Positions 16,733-26,396 are shown, numbered from the stretch's first letter. The stretch is DNA of 64,000 nucleotides from Sulfobacillus benefaciens (GCA_003023725.1 PXYT01000012.1:1-64000), one strand, 5' to 3'. Program-made: numbers and translations. Notes: a model not told the origin generated them from the letters alone.

Positions 16733-18585
16733 CGGTTTAACAAACCTCCCACATGAGCAATGGCTTTGGTCGCACACCGCGGGCAAAATCCGTGCCGGTC
16801 TACCATGACTTGGGCCGCGTCTTCAATACGCTGCAACGTTTTGGGATCAGGATTCAAAGAGTGAGTGGTAATCTTCACTGTATCCCGAAGGTCGTCGAAA
16901 AGTTTTTGTTCCAATGCATAACGGAGTTGAGGATAGTCGTGGTAGGACGCGAGGTCTCTGGACCCGCGCCCGGCTTTAAAGCGCGCATAAATTTCCTCGC
17001 GAAATGACGGAGCCTGAGTTTCCATGATTCCCATGCGTTCTTCAATCGAACGCAGAAGCTCTTCATCGCCCCGTGTGTCGTCGACAAAGCGGATCACATG
17101 GTCGAGGTAATTGTGATATAGCCGCTCCAATTCTTCGCTCCAATCATCCGAAAATGCCGCGAGAACAAGTTTTTCAATGTGCTGATCGTACAAGGCCTTG
17201 ACTGTCTGGGTCCAATCCTGCATTTCCGTCCGCAATCCCCGTTCTCCAAACGGCGAATATTCCACTCCCGAGCGAATGGCTTCCAACACATCCAATGCAT
17301 CCACGCATTCCCTTTCAGGGTCCGAAAACAAAACGGACAACCGGTTGATTAGATACCGTGGATCGATACCAGTCATACCTTCTCCCATCTTCCGCCCTTC
17401 CTGCCAAGCATTCTGACGGTCGTTCTCGCTATCCCGCGCCTGATATAACAATAACTTGCCCACCTTATCGCGGCCCGGTTTCGGCAATTCCTTGATGCGG
17501 GACAAGATCGCCACCTGTGCCGCCGCTTCCAAAGCTCCCGGTCCTTTGTGTATCGTAGTCACTTCATAGGGAGCCAGTAATTTCTGGTAAATTCTCACTT
17601 CCTCTAAAACGTCAAGGTTGTAGGGAACCGGAATGACGAACATTCGGGACAGCAGAGCCTCGTTGCGAGGATTTTGCATAAAAGTTCGAAATTCATGCTC
17701 GTTGGTATGACCAATGATGACTTCATCCGCGGAAATGAGCTGAAACCGCGTCGTTTTCATATTGCCTTCCTGGCTGAGGGACAGCAATTGATACAAAAAT
17801 TTCTCGTCCAGTTTTAGCATTTCCTGAAATTCCACGAGTCCCCTGTTGGCAATATTCAGTTCGCCGTCAAAGCGAAATGCCCGCGGATCCGATTCCGATC
17901 CATAATGCGAGAGGCCTTGAAAGTCAACGGCTCCGGTTAAATCCGCGATGTCCTGGGATTTGGGATCCGAAGGAGCGTACGTGCCGATTCCGATTCTTTT
18001 GTGTTCCGACAAGATGATTCTCTCCACAGGTACTTGCCCAATTCGCCCCTCATAGGTGTTTTCCACATGCCATTGGCACACGGGACACAATTCCCCTTCA
18101 ATTCGGATTCCTAAGTCCCTCTCCCATTCGTTCCTAACAGATCGGGGAAGTAAATGGAGTGGTTCTTCATGCATCGGGCAGCCTCGAATGCCGAATAATT
18201 GGCCTTCTGGCTTTGCGGTAAAAGATTCGAGGCCACGTTTCAACAAGGTCACCAACGTGGATTTGCCGCCGCTAATAGGTCCAACCAAGAGAAGAATTCG
18301 CTTTTTTACCTCAAACCCCCTGGCTGCGGGTCGCAGATAATCCTCAACCAGTGTTGTCACGGTATCCTCAAGCCCGTATAACGAATCCGAAAAAAACGGA
18401 TACTTTCGGCCATCACCGCCTCTTTTTCCACGACTCATGACCATACGCCACAATCGTTGGTGCGCACTCTCCGCTACCATGGGCAAGGCTCGGACGATGT
18501 CGACATAATCGCTGAAAGTTCCAGACCAATCAGCGTCCACGTAACTTCGATTTTGAATGGGATCATGTCCAGGGTTCGACAACAT
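16729..18585 (-). CDS. prkA: PrkA serine protein kinase / AAA+ protein
   Basis: A 618-residue PrkA starting at ATG 18585 with GGGGAGG 8 nt upstream. The Walker A loop GPISGGKST is at about residues 102-110; the C-terminal PrkA domain follows. In Bacillus PrkA is needed for normal sporulation, and both kinase and protease activities have been proposed. It heads the overlapping prkA-yhbH-spoVR operon; no attenuator or clear promoter was identified in the 150 bp upstream. Confidence 0.92.
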   Translation of the reverse strand: MLSNPGHDPIQNRSYVDADWSGTFSDYVDIVRALPMVAESAHQRLWRMVMSRGKRGGDGRKYPFFSDSLYGLEDTVTTLVEDYLRPAARGFEVKKRILLLVGPISGGKSTLVTLLKRGLESFTAKPEGQLFGIRGCPMHEEPLHLLPRSVRNEWERDLGIRIEGELCPVCQWHVENTYEGRIGQVPVERIILSEHKRIGIGTYAPSDPKSQDIADLTGAVDFQGLSHYGSESDPRAFRFDGELNIANRGLVEFQEMLKLDEKFLYQLLSLSQEGNMKTTRFQLISADEVIIGHTNEHEFRTFMQNPRNEALLSRMFVIPVPYNLDVLEEVRIYQKLLAPYEVTTIHKGPGALEAAAQVAILSRIKELPKPGRDKVGKLLLYQARDSENDRQNAWQEGRKMGEGMTGIDPRYLINRLSVLFSDPERECVDALDVLEAIRSGVEYSPFGERGLRTEMQDWTQTVKALYDQHIEKLVLAAFSDDWSEELERLYHNYLDHVIRFVDDTRGDEELLRSIEERMGIMETQAPSFREEIYARFKAGRGSRDLASYHDYPQLRYALEQKLFDDLRDTVKITTHSLNPDPKTLQRIEDAAQVMVDRHGFCPRCATKAIAHVGGLLNR

Positions 18586-18736
18586 GACATATTCCTCCCC
18601 GTTCTAAGGTTTTTCCTTATTCTCTCCATTCTCGACCATGTTAACCGTTTACTGGAATTTTTTTTGGCTCGGCAATGTAATAACATAGTTACGGCCCCTA
18701 CAAGCGATTGACGAGTCAGACAGTATGGAACGATTC

Positions 18737-19681
18737 TCAACGGAACCACCCGTGAAGACGCATGTATAACAGGAGAGCCGCCGTTACCAAAATCATTATG
18801 ATGAGTGAATACCAGTAGCCATAATGCCAGTGAATCTCCGGAATCCAAAAATTCATTCCGTAAATGGATGCGATAGTCGTCGCAGGCAGAGCCAGGATAG
18901 AGAGGATGGTTAAGAATTTCATCACCTTATTGATCTGGTTCGACTGCATACCGGAAAATGCTTCGACCATACCTTCCAATCCGTCGCGATACGCTTCAAT
19001 ATCGTTAAGAATCTCATCCACTTGACTGTAAAGATCTTCAAAATAAGGGTGATTGTTTTTTTGAACATAGGATACGTGTTCTTTCAGCAAGGCGAATATT
19101 TTGATTTCCGGACGGATGACACTGTAGAGCCAATAAGTTTTTTTGCGTAATCGTACAATGTCCAAGGACAAATTCTGGTTTGGTGTGCGCAACAACTTGA
19201 TGTGAAGCGTCTCAAAACTCTGCCCAATTTGTTCCGTCGCCCGGTAAACATGGCGTAAATGCGTATACAGGAGGTGATACAGAACAAAGTCAACCCCGTG
19301 TTGGAGACCGTTGTTCTGAATGGTTCTCCTCCAGCTAGTGTCTATCAGGTCATTGTCGTGATAAAAATGCGTGGTGATGAGAAAATGATGCCCCAAGAAA
19401 ATGCCGATGGGATAACGCGTTTCGTTATCAATGTGCCCCTGAGGATCCGAAATCACGCAAACCACGGCGTCTTCTTCAATCAATAGGGCTGCCGGTCTTT
19501 CGTGCCCATGCAATACTTTTTCCATAGCCACCGGGTGCGGATGATACAAGCGGCTCACAACCTGATCCAATTGTTCCTGCTCGCCGGGCCCTAAATCCAC
19601 CCAAACAACTGTGTTGTGCCCGGGCCAGCGGTCTCGTTCTACCGTCTTTCCGTCTAAATACGTCAAATATTTAGGCACCAA
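18737..19681 (-). CDS. corA: CorA-family magnesium/divalent cation channel
   Basis: A 314-residue protein: soluble N-terminal domain, long coiled region, then two C-terminal membrane helices with the signature YGMNF before the last one. It ends on the basic LHGWFR. CorA pentamers carry Mg2+ (or Co2+/Ni2+) through the membrane. The start is TTG 19681 or GTG 19678; both follow a very strong GGAGGAGG. Monocistronic and divergent from the YIEGIA gene. Confidence 0.92.
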   Translation of the reverse strand: MVPKYLTYLDGKTVERDRWPGHNTVVWVDLGPGEQEQLDQVVSRLYHPHPVAMEKVLHGHERPAALLIEEDAVVCVISDPQGHIDNETRYPIGIFLGHHFLITTHFYHDNDLIDTSWRRTIQNNGLQHGVDFVLYHLLYTHLRHVYRATEQIGQSFETLHIKLLRTPNQNLSLDIVRLRKKTYWLYSVIRPEIKIFALLKEHVSYVQKNNHPYFEDLYSQVDEILNDIEAYRDGLEGMVEAFSGMQSNQINKVMKFLTILSILALPATTIASIYGMNFWIPEIHWHYGYWYSLIIMILVTAALLLYMRLHGWFR

Positions 19682-19842
19682 AGCCTCCTCCCTCCCTCAA
19701 GTTTCTAGTTTGTGCCAAATGCTCCTTGGGATATCCCTATCAGTGTCCCTCTGAGAAAAACATGTATGCCGATCGAATTATTAACCCACAATAATGCCAG
19801 GCTGTCGCACAGCCTAAAAGATGGGATCACTTTTGGAAGAAA

Positions 19843-19859
19843 ACCCAGCACCACTGGGT
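19843..19859 (+). promoter_or_regulatory. Hairpin just before the YIEGIA ribosome-binding site
   Basis: ACCCAG (19843-19848) and CTGGGT (19854-19859) form a perfect 6-bp stem with a 5-nt loop. It ends one base before the GGAGG of the next gene, so it could tune ribosome access. It may also be a 5' stabilising stem. Confidence 0.35.
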
Positions 19860-19870
19860 AGGAGGATGAT

Positions 19871-20785
19871 ATGTCAAGCAGTTCGATATCGATAAATTGG
19901 ACGCCCATGATCGTGGGATTTGTGGCGGGGTTAATTTCGCGGCTGTTCTCTCTAAAAACCGGGACTACCCACTATCCCGGTTACCCGTCCGGTTACATTT
20001 CTCAGCTGGCCCTGGCAGTCATTGCGGCTATGATCGGTTCGAGTGTATTGATCGCGCTCATTGGCAAGCAGTTTACCGCTGCCACCTTTCTCACGCTTGC
20101 CGCCACCCAGTTTCGGGACGTACGAAACACTGAACGGCAGACCCTGGCCCAAGAAGAGAAATTGATTTTGGTGTCCCGTGGACCCGGGTATATCGAGGGT
20201 ATCGCCATCACGTATGAAGCACGCAACTACCTGGCCATGCTCGTGGCCCTTCTGACTTCGGCCATTACGATGGTGGGCGGGCTGGTCATCGGTGTTATCG
20301 GCGCAGTGATTGTGGTAATCATTGGCGAAATTTTCATGTCGGGGCAGCACCTAGGCGACATCGTCGATGTGGAACCGGCTAAAATTTGGTTTGATAAAGG
20401 CTCTCTTCTGTACGTCGGCGACGTGATGATGATGGAAGTCGGCCTGCCCCATCCCCGGGAGCGGTACGAAAAGGAAGGGTTGGGCGTCGTGCTGACTCCC
20501 AAAAACGAGCGCGGTCAGGCAGTATTATGGAATATTTCGCAAAGACAAGCCATTTCCTATGAAGCCGCCGCGGCCGTGGGGGTGCAAAAAGACGTGGGAT
20601 ATCCTGAGCAAACCCCTCTGTGTCGCATGGCCATGCCGGCCGGAACCGGAAAAGCCGGGCTATCGATATTGCCCGTGGACCACGATATGAATAAACTCAT
20701 TCGGGCCATCAAGCGCACACCCGTTCTCGAATCAAGCAAATGGAACCGGATGACAAGTCCGGTCTTAAATCGAAAGGAGATGTAA
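19871..20785 (+). CDS. YIEGIA family membrane protein
   Basis: A 304-residue protein that contains the family's name motif, GPGYIEGIA, at about 104-112. Hydrophobic segments lie at about 10-26, 42-62 and 120-155; the C-terminal half is soluble. The family is found in spore-formers and is linked to sporulation; its molecular role is not settled. It has a GGAGG site and is followed after 3 bp by its usual small partner. Confidence 0.85.
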   Translation: MSSSSISINWTPMIVGFVAGLISRLFSLKTGTTHYPGYPSGYISQLALAVIAAMIGSSVLIALIGKQFTAATFLTLAATQFRDVRNTERQTLAQEEKLILVSRGPGYIEGIAITYEARNYLAMLVALLTSAITMVGGLVIGVIGAVIVVIIGEIFMSGQHLGDIVDVEPAKIWFDKGSLLYVGDVMMMEVGLPHPRERYEKEGLGVVLTPKNERGQAVLWNISQRQAISYEAAAAVGVQKDVGYPEQTPLCRMAMPAGTGKAGLSILPVDHDMNKLIRAIKRTPVLESSKWNRMTSPVLNRKEM

Positions 20786-20788
20786 ATA

Positions 20789-20992
20789 TTGGCTGTTGCA
20801 CCGACTCCCGTGATGTTTGCGATTGTCACAACCCGAAAAGATTCGGTATCCGGTGGCATGGCCCCTATTTTCATCGCTGAGGACGATCAGGAACGGGAAA
20901 GAATAGCGATGTGGCTGACGCGGATTACCAATGCCATCGTTCATGACCTGCATAATGGAACCCTCGTCTTGACGGTGAATCAAGAAAGTTAG
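20789..20992 (+). CDS. Small YIEGIA partner (capping complex subunit)
   Basis: A 67-residue protein with a TTG start; the AAAGGAG lies inside the end of the YIEGIA gene, so translation is coupled. It is a small acidic alpha/beta protein. It matches the family annotated as capping complex subunit for YIEGIA by size, position and the pattern VMFAIVTTRKD. Presumed to act with the upstream membrane protein. Confidence 0.7.
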   Translation: MAVAPTPVMFAIVTTRKDSVSGGMAPIFIAEDDQERERIAMWLTRITNAIVHDLHNGTLVLTVNQES

Positions 20993-21131
20993 TATCGCCC
21001 GACCCAGATTGCCTGTTCGGCCTCCTACTCAAGTTCTTGACTTTAGACATGCGTAGGAGCGAGCTTTCCTGGTTTTTAAGTCTGCTTTTCCGGAAAAAGT
21101 CGGTATGGTAAAATAAGCAAGGGCTAAGCAA

Positions 21132-21323
21132 TTGGTCGAGGCCATTGTCAGCGCACAATACGGAACCAATTCACTTTATCCTGTAATCGAGTATCCGGCC
21201 GTGGGCGTTCTGCGTGTTCTGCGTAATGGCAGGGTTATCACCTACGCTGCTGAGAACAAGATGATTCTTCGGGATCGGCGCACCTTCCGGATTATTTCCA
21301 ATCTGCCTTCAGGCGGGGAATAA
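21132..21323 (+). CDS. Hypothetical 63-residue protein
   Basis: Starts at TTG 21132. The upstream AAGGG is weak and a TGGTAAAAT extended -10-like box lies about 20 bp before it. Third-position codon choice resembles neighbouring genes and the product looks like a compact beta-rich domain (VGVLRVLRNGRVITYA). No family recognised. It could be spurious. Confidence 0.45.
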   Translation: MVEAIVSAQYGTNSLYPVIEYPAVGVLRVLRNGRVITYAAENKMILRDRRTFRIISNLPSGGE

Positions 21324-21579
21324 AAGCTCTCGAGTAAGGGCAGTTGGAAATAATTTGATATTCGCCCCTGGTCGTTTGTAGTATACTTCACGGCCTCGGA
21401 TCTGAGAGTCCCTGGAACATGTTGCTCCTTTTAAGCGCTGAGGGATTAAACCAAGGGACACTGCGGATAGACCCAAAAGAGCCGATAAGATCCCCGAGCG
21501 CAGTTCGATGACCAAGAAATCTCGCGATTCATACTCGTAAACAGCTTGCCATCAAATTATCAGGAGGGGCGGGAACTAT

Positions 21580-22143
21580 ATGAATTTATATGAGGGACTG
21601 ATTACTCGCCGCACGATCCACCGCTTCCGTCCCGATCCAGTATCGGACAGCATCATCAGCCGTATGCTGGAAGCCGCCGTTCAGGCACCCAACCACCATG
21701 TAACCCAGCCTTGGCGCTTTGTTGTCGTGAAGGGTCACAGTCTCCACAAACTAGCGGATTACCGTTACGCAGTGGCTTTAGAGAAGGCTCATAAACAAAA
21801 TCGGCCTCATGCTCAGCGGATTGCCGAGCAGGCCCGTGAAGACTTCGCCTCCCTTCCAGCCGTTATCGCTGTGATACAAATCCTAGCGGACGACATTTTC
21901 CAACAGCAGGAAGACTATGCGGCAGTCAGCTGCGCCACCTATGCAATGATGTTGGCGGCTTGGGATCACGGAGTCGGTACGTACTGGGGTACAGGAGGCA
22001 TTACACGGTATCCTCCTGCTTTACAGCTCTGCCAGGTTAAAGACAATGAACGCATCGTAGCCTTTGTGCGAGTGGGCTATCCCCATGATGTTCCTCATGT
22101 GCCACGGATCCCCGCGGAAGACAAAACCTCATGGTTATCATAA
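21580..22143 (+). CDS. Nitroreductase-family FMN oxidoreductase
   Basis: 187 residues with AGGAGGGG upstream. The N-terminus LITRRTIHRFRPDPV and the PNHHVTQPWRFVVV segment that follows are the FMN-contacting signatures of the family. Members reduce nitro groups, quinones or enals with NAD(P)H. The physiological substrate cannot be told. It precedes the cobalamin adenosyltransferase by 48 bp on the same strand, and some relatives (BluB) take part in cobalamin lower-ligand synthesis. The BluB-specific motifs are not evident. Confidence 0.85.
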   Translation: MNLYEGLITRRTIHRFRPDPVSDSIISRMLEAAVQAPNHHVTQPWRFVVVKGHSLHKLADYRYAVALEKAHKQNRPHAQRIAEQAREDFASLPAVIAVIQILADDIFQQQEDYAAVSCATYAMMLAAWDHGVGTYWGTGGITRYPPALQLCQVKDNERIVAFVRVGYPHDVPHVPRIPAEDKTSWLS

Positions 22144-22191
22144 TCATCGGCTACACAAGCAGTCCTAGAGCCGTACGGAAAGGAGTCTCTC

Positions 22192-22776
22192 ATGCCTAGC
22201 CGACTTTATACCCGAAATGGTGACGGAGGCATTACCCATCTTAGCAAAGGCAAAAAGATCGAAAAGCATTCGCAAAGAGTTAATGCCTACGGCACGCTCT
22301 ATGAACTCAATGCCTTTATTGGACAAGCCCGCGCATATCTTGCCCAATCCAGACCCCAGATGGTTCCAAACGAATGGGAAACATTGGAACAATTTCTCCA
22401 TGATCTGCAACACCGCTTGTTTATGGTGGGTCGCGATCTTTCCACCGCGTTCGATACCCAAAGCCAAGCCTCAACCCCGGACAGTTTGACAAAACAGCTA
22501 GAGCAACTGGCCGACTTATTGCGAAACAATACGCCCCCGTGGAAACCTTTTACCATCCCGGAAGGTAGCTTAACCGCCACCAGTCTCTACATCTGCACCA
22601 CCGTCTGCCGCAGAGCCGAACGCGAAATATGGGCTCTTAATAAAATGGAAAAAGTTCCCCATCCCGTGCTGACATTCATAAACCGTTTGTCTGACGTACT
22701 ATTTGCTGCCTCCCGGTACGTTAATGCCCAACTAGGCGTTCACGAAGAAGCTACACGGGTTCCGGACCACTATTAA
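22192..22776 (+). CDS. PduO-type ATP:cob(I)alamin adenosyltransferase
   Basis: 194 residues with GGAG upstream. The N-terminal ATP motif LYTRNGDGG and HSQRVNAYGTLYELNAFIG match the family. The C-terminal CRRAEREIWAL and FINRLSDVLFAASRYVN include the catalytic Arg and Asp region. It moves the adenosyl group of ATP to cob(I)alamin, making coenzyme B12. The usual FILPGGS is FTIPEGS here, a mild divergence. Confidence 0.88.
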   Translation: MPSRLYTRNGDGGITHLSKGKKIEKHSQRVNAYGTLYELNAFIGQARAYLAQSRPQMVPNEWETLEQFLHDLQHRLFMVGRDLSTAFDTQSQASTPDSLTKQLEQLADLLRNNTPPWKPFTIPEGSLTATSLYICTTVCRRAEREIWALNKMEKVPHPVLTFINRLSDVLFAASRYVNAQLGVHEEATRVPDHY

Positions 22777-23091
22777 CATATGGATATTCTTTGAGGAGTT
22801 GTGATGCGATGATGCCGGCGTCAGTCTTTTGGCGCCGCTCTGCTCATTCAAAGTTCTTCTGGTGCGCTGCCGAAAACTTGCCTAAAGCCACTCAGGCTGA
22901 TTTTCTCCTTGTTATTCGCTCTGGGCTTTCGGCATCCGGAAGCCCGGCCATTATTAGTCGCAAGCGGCCCCCATCCGCTTCACAACTGACCCGTTGACCT
23001 CGGCAACGCCAAAACGGATATCCGGCACTCCTACTGACGAAAAAGGCCAAGGCGCTTTGACAGCGTGATGCCTTTTACAAACAACGGCCCA
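22777..23091. other. Gene-poor gap, possibly with a decayed coding remnant
   Basis: No intact gene is supported. A plus-strand frame from about 22791 has a GAGGAG nearby but a non-protein-like composition. On the minus strand one frame reads like protein (GLPDAESPERITRRKSA and KFSAAHQKNFE) but is broken by two TGA stops. A remnant is possible; evidence is weak. Confidence 0.25.
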
Positions 23092-23628
23092 TCAGACTTC
23101 GAATAAAGGAAGCTTGGACCTCCCGGCCGCCAAACTTATCCACAGTGCAGCAAGCCCCAGCCAGACAATGCCCAAATACGGCTGACTCAGATGAGCAATG
23201 AAAAACACTCCCAAAGCCAGCGTGTACCAGGGAATCACACGACCGGCCCAGAAGTGAAAACAATGGGTTTCCTTGGCTGCCATAATAGCGCTGGCAGCCA
23301 AGGACAACGCCCACGCCCCCAGAGGCCAGAACGGCCATAAAATAAACCCGAGCACGACCATCATGCGCACAGTCCACCGCCACTGTTTCAGCCACACCAG
23401 AAAGGTCCATCCGGACACGATTAAAACGACACTGATGCCACCTTGAATCCAGAATTGCGCGCCGACAAGCCCGGCAATCCCGCTAATCCCTTCCGCGGCC
23501 ACGCCAATACCCAACAAAATCAGACTAAGACGGTAGATTTTGTCCCGTTTGGCAGGATAAGGGGGCATGGTGATGCCCGGGGGAGGAGTCAAATGCTGAA
23601 CGAGTTCTTCTCGCGACATCTTGCTCAT
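23092..23628 (-). CDS. Integral membrane protein, DUF2301-like
   Basis: 178 residues from ATG 23628, whose ATGA overlaps the dnaE stop; AGAGAGG lies 8 nt upstream. About five hydrophobic segments. The motif KETHCFHFWAGRVIPW in the second half resembles the conserved cysteine region of DUF2301 proteins, as recalled from memory. Function unknown; translation is coupled to dnaE. Confidence 0.7.
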   Translation of the reverse strand: MSKMSREELVQHLTPPPGITMPPYPAKRDKIYRLSLILLGIGVAAEGISGIAGLVGAQFWIQGGISVVLIVSGWTFLVWLKQWRWTVRMMVVLGFILWPFWPLGAWALSLAASAIMAAKETHCFHFWAGRVIPWYTLALGVFFIAHLSQPYLGIVWLGLAALWISLAAGRSKLPLFEV

Positions 23629-26396
23629 ATCGGCCACCTCTCTTTGGATTCAACACGTCGTCCGCAGGCCGCAACCTCCGGAAGCTGCCGGATCGCGTCC
23701 AGACTTTTCCACGTTGGCTCGAGCATTATGGAATCGAATCGATGAGCCTGACCCTCCTTGTTCCCGACCACAACTCCGCAAGATCCGGGAAAAGTTTTCG
23801 CCAACTCGGACAACGTCCTGTGCCACCATCTTACATCGACCGGCCCCGTTACACGAACATAAATTGGCCCTACGGCATGGGGCCACCGAAATCCAAAACT
23901 CCTCAAAGCATTGACAACACGGCTCCCGCTACCGGAATTTGGGGAATCAGAAAAAAATTCCATCTGCTTTGGGTGTCTAATCGTTCCGGGCAAAAGAGCC
24001 AGGCAGCCAGCTTCTTCCAACAAATCGGCGACACGTTGGCCAAGACGCCTGATTATACGGTTGTACGCCTCCTGTCGAGTTTGATAGGGGCCGCCTTCCT
24101 GCCTCTCTTGTTCAATTTGTGAGGCACTATCCAGATTCATGCCGCGGATTAATGATAACCCGGAAACAATGACATCGTCATCGACAGCGTGAAAATCTTG
24201 TCCGCTATAACGAATATCGGGTGGATGAACGACGATGCCCTGGGACACCGCCAGAGTCATCTCGTACCCTAATCGCTCGGTTCCAACGGTGCTGAATTCA
24301 GCGGCCCAAAAATCGAGAGGATAGTGAGATTTTAAAAACGCCATATAATAACTGAGAAGGCCATAGGCGGCCGCATGAGACTTGTTAAACCCATAATCGC
24401 CAAATGCAAGAATTCTTTGCCAAAGGTTTAGTGTCTCATCGGTCTGCAAGCCATGGGCCTGGCATCGTTCGGCAAAATCCACGGCCATTTCCCGCAAGGA
24501 CTCATGATCTTTCTTGCTGACGGCACGACGAAATAAATCGGCCTCGGCTAGAGAATAACCCGCCACCTCTTGCACCAACATCATTAGTTGTTCCTGATAG
24601 AGCATGACTCCAAACGTATCTCGGCACAACCTGCCTAAAATGTCCTGGGGGATCTCCTTGCTGCCCCGACGTCGCAATAAATAGGTTTCAATCGTATCCA
24701 TGGGTCCTGGGCGGTATAATGCCACAACGTCGATAATATCTTTGGCTTGTTGAGGTTTGAGGCGTTGCAGAAGTTGGCGGACTCCTTTGCCATCGAGTTG
24801 AAATATCGCGTCAGTATCCCCTCTGCCCAGGAGTTTTAACGTTCTGGGATCTGTCGGATCGACGGTATCGAACTGATCATCGTGACGACGGTGTATCCGG
24901 TCCAAAACACTTAGAGTTCGCAATCCCAACAAATCCAGTTTGAGCAAGCCCAGCCGTTCCACGGAAGCCATGTCCATTTGGGTTACGAGGTTCCCCTCGC
25001 CGTCTTGGCTACAGGGTATCAGCTCCTCAAGAGAACGACTCGACAGAACTACCCCTGCGGCATGAATTGAGGCGTGGCGGGGCAGGCCTTCCAAGAGTCG
25101 GCTGATTTTCCACCATTGGCCCGTAGGGTCGACTTTCATCATCCTCTCCCGCAGAGACTCTCCCCCTTCAGCCAAATGCATGCCGCTAACCAGACGGCTT
25201 TGCTCCAACACCTTGTCAACCTGTTCAATGGGAATCTGAAAAATCCTTGCAACGTCACGAAGCACAGCGCGTGCCCCCAATGTCCCATAAGTGCCAATTT
25301 GGGCCACATGCGCTCTTCCCCATCGCCGCCTCAGATAGGCAATCAATTCGTGGCGTTTGAGAGAGTCAACATCCAGATCGATATCCGGCAGATTGCGCCG
25401 ATGGGGATTAAGAAATCTTTCGAAGATTAAACCGTACTTTATGGGATCTACCCTAGTGATGCCCAAAACCCGTGCCACCAGGCTCCCTGCCGCTGAACCG
25501 CGACCCGGCCCGATAGCAATGTGATTGTCGGTGGCAAAATGGACCAAATCCTCGACAATCAGAAAGTATGAAGAAAACCCCATCTGCGTGATAACGGCCA
25601 ACTCTTGCTCGAGACGTTGGACGTACCGGGAAATTGGCTGAGGATTCCATTGATGGAGCCGTTGCCGGGCCATCTCCCTCAACAAACGCGCATCTTCCTC
25701 GTCACCTTTGGTCACCTGTGGCATGTAGGATGCATTACGCGCAAGAACGTCGGGAGCCTTGTCCTCAAACAGCAGTGAACGCCACGACTCCGGATACGAC
25801 GCCAATGCCGTGCGGGAATCCGGTATGGCGAGTGCATGGGCTGACGGTTCATACTCTCCCAGCCGTGTCAAAACCCTGTAAGCCTCGTCGGCCCCAGGGC
25901 GGCGATTAAAACGAACCGGATACGACGGTATCCAGCCAATACCATGAGCTCTGGCAGACGGCAACAACTCCTCCACAACCTCCCCGAAAGGGAGCGAGTG
26001 GATAAGGGGAAAATCCGATTCCCACGCTACTCTAGAATGTCCCCACAAGAGTAGCAAAAGATGCCTTGATGACACCTCCTCGACATTCAGGACTTGTCCC
26101 GGATCCGTGATGAGGCGGCACAACTCCTGCCACCCCGAATGATCAAGAGCATACAAAGATGCCGGGAACGGCTGGCCCTTCGCCTCGAGAACCACACTCA
26201 CGCCGAGCCACGCATGGAGATTTCGTAAACGAGCCTCGTACTCGAAACGTTCTGTTGCGGCTAAAGAATAATAATCGGCCAAGCCCGCTTGAGTAAATCC
26301 GGCATTTTGCAGCTCGGTGAGCCCGACCGTTAGATCCCATGTGGACTGCAGCAGTGAGTAAGCCGACCAAATATTGAGCAACGGAAACGATTGCAT
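23625..26396 (-). CDS. dnaE: DNA polymerase III alpha subunit (DnaE-type), short, with degenerate PHP domain
   Basis: 923 residues, shorter than the usual 1,050-1,170. Polymerase residues are intact: PDIDLDVD at 337-344 and the third Asp in LKLDLLGL near 488, with GPGRGSAAGS and YGFNKSHAAAYG. The N-terminal PHP domain has lost its metal ligands: the usual HxHSxYS reads NIWSAYS (8-14) and the TDH reads ADY (40-42). Proofreading or pyrophosphatase activity by this domain is therefore unlikely. The C-terminal OB/tau-binding region is abbreviated. It could be the lagging-strand DnaE beside PolC, or an error-prone copy. Shine-Dalgarno site weak. Confidence 0.88.
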   Translation of the reverse strand: MQSFPLLNIWSAYSLLQSTWDLTVGLTELQNAGFTQAGLADYYSLAATERFEYEARLRNLHAWLGVSVVLEAKGQPFPASLYALDHSGWQELCRLITDPGQVLNVEEVSSRHLLLLLWGHSRVAWESDFPLIHSLPFGEVVEELLPSARAHGIGWIPSYPVRFNRRPGADEAYRVLTRLGEYEPSAHALAIPDSRTALASYPESWRSLLFEDKAPDVLARNASYMPQVTKGDEEDARLLREMARQRLHQWNPQPISRYVQRLEQELAVITQMGFSSYFLIVEDLVHFATDNHIAIGPGRGSAAGSLVARVLGITRVDPIKYGLIFERFLNPHRRNLPDIDLDVDSLKRHELIAYLRRRWGRAHVAQIGTYGTLGARAVLRDVARIFQIPIEQVDKVLEQSRLVSGMHLAEGGESLRERMMKVDPTGQWWKISRLLEGLPRHASIHAAGVVLSSRSLEELIPCSQDGEGNLVTQMDMASVERLGLLKLDLLGLRTLSVLDRIHRRHDDQFDTVDPTDPRTLKLLGRGDTDAIFQLDGKGVRQLLQRLKPQQAKDIIDVVALYRPGPMDTIETYLLRRRGSKEIPQDILGRLCRDTFGVMLYQEQLMMLVQEVAGYSLAEADLFRRAVSKKDHESLREMAVDFAERCQAHGLQTDETLNLWQRILAFGDYGFNKSHAAAYGLLSYYMAFLKSHYPLDFWAAEFSTVGTERLGYEMTLAVSQGIVVHPPDIRYSGQDFHAVDDDVIVSGLSLIRGMNLDSASQIEQERQEGGPYQTRQEAYNRIIRRLGQRVADLLEEAGCLALLPGTIRHPKQMEFFSDSPNSGSGSRVVNALRSFGFRWPHAVGPIYVRVTGPVDVRWWHRTLSELAKTFPGSCGVVVGNKEGQAHRFDSIMLEPTWKSLDAIRQLPEVAACGRRVESKERWPI

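Noticed and set aside
15950-16756. 268-codon plus-strand frame
   Set aside because: Antisense shadow of yhbH, whose motifs and overlaps are convincing.
22791-22997. 68-codon plus-strand frame after the adenosyltransferase
   Set aside because: A GAGGAG is nearby but codon use and product look random; no family resemblance.
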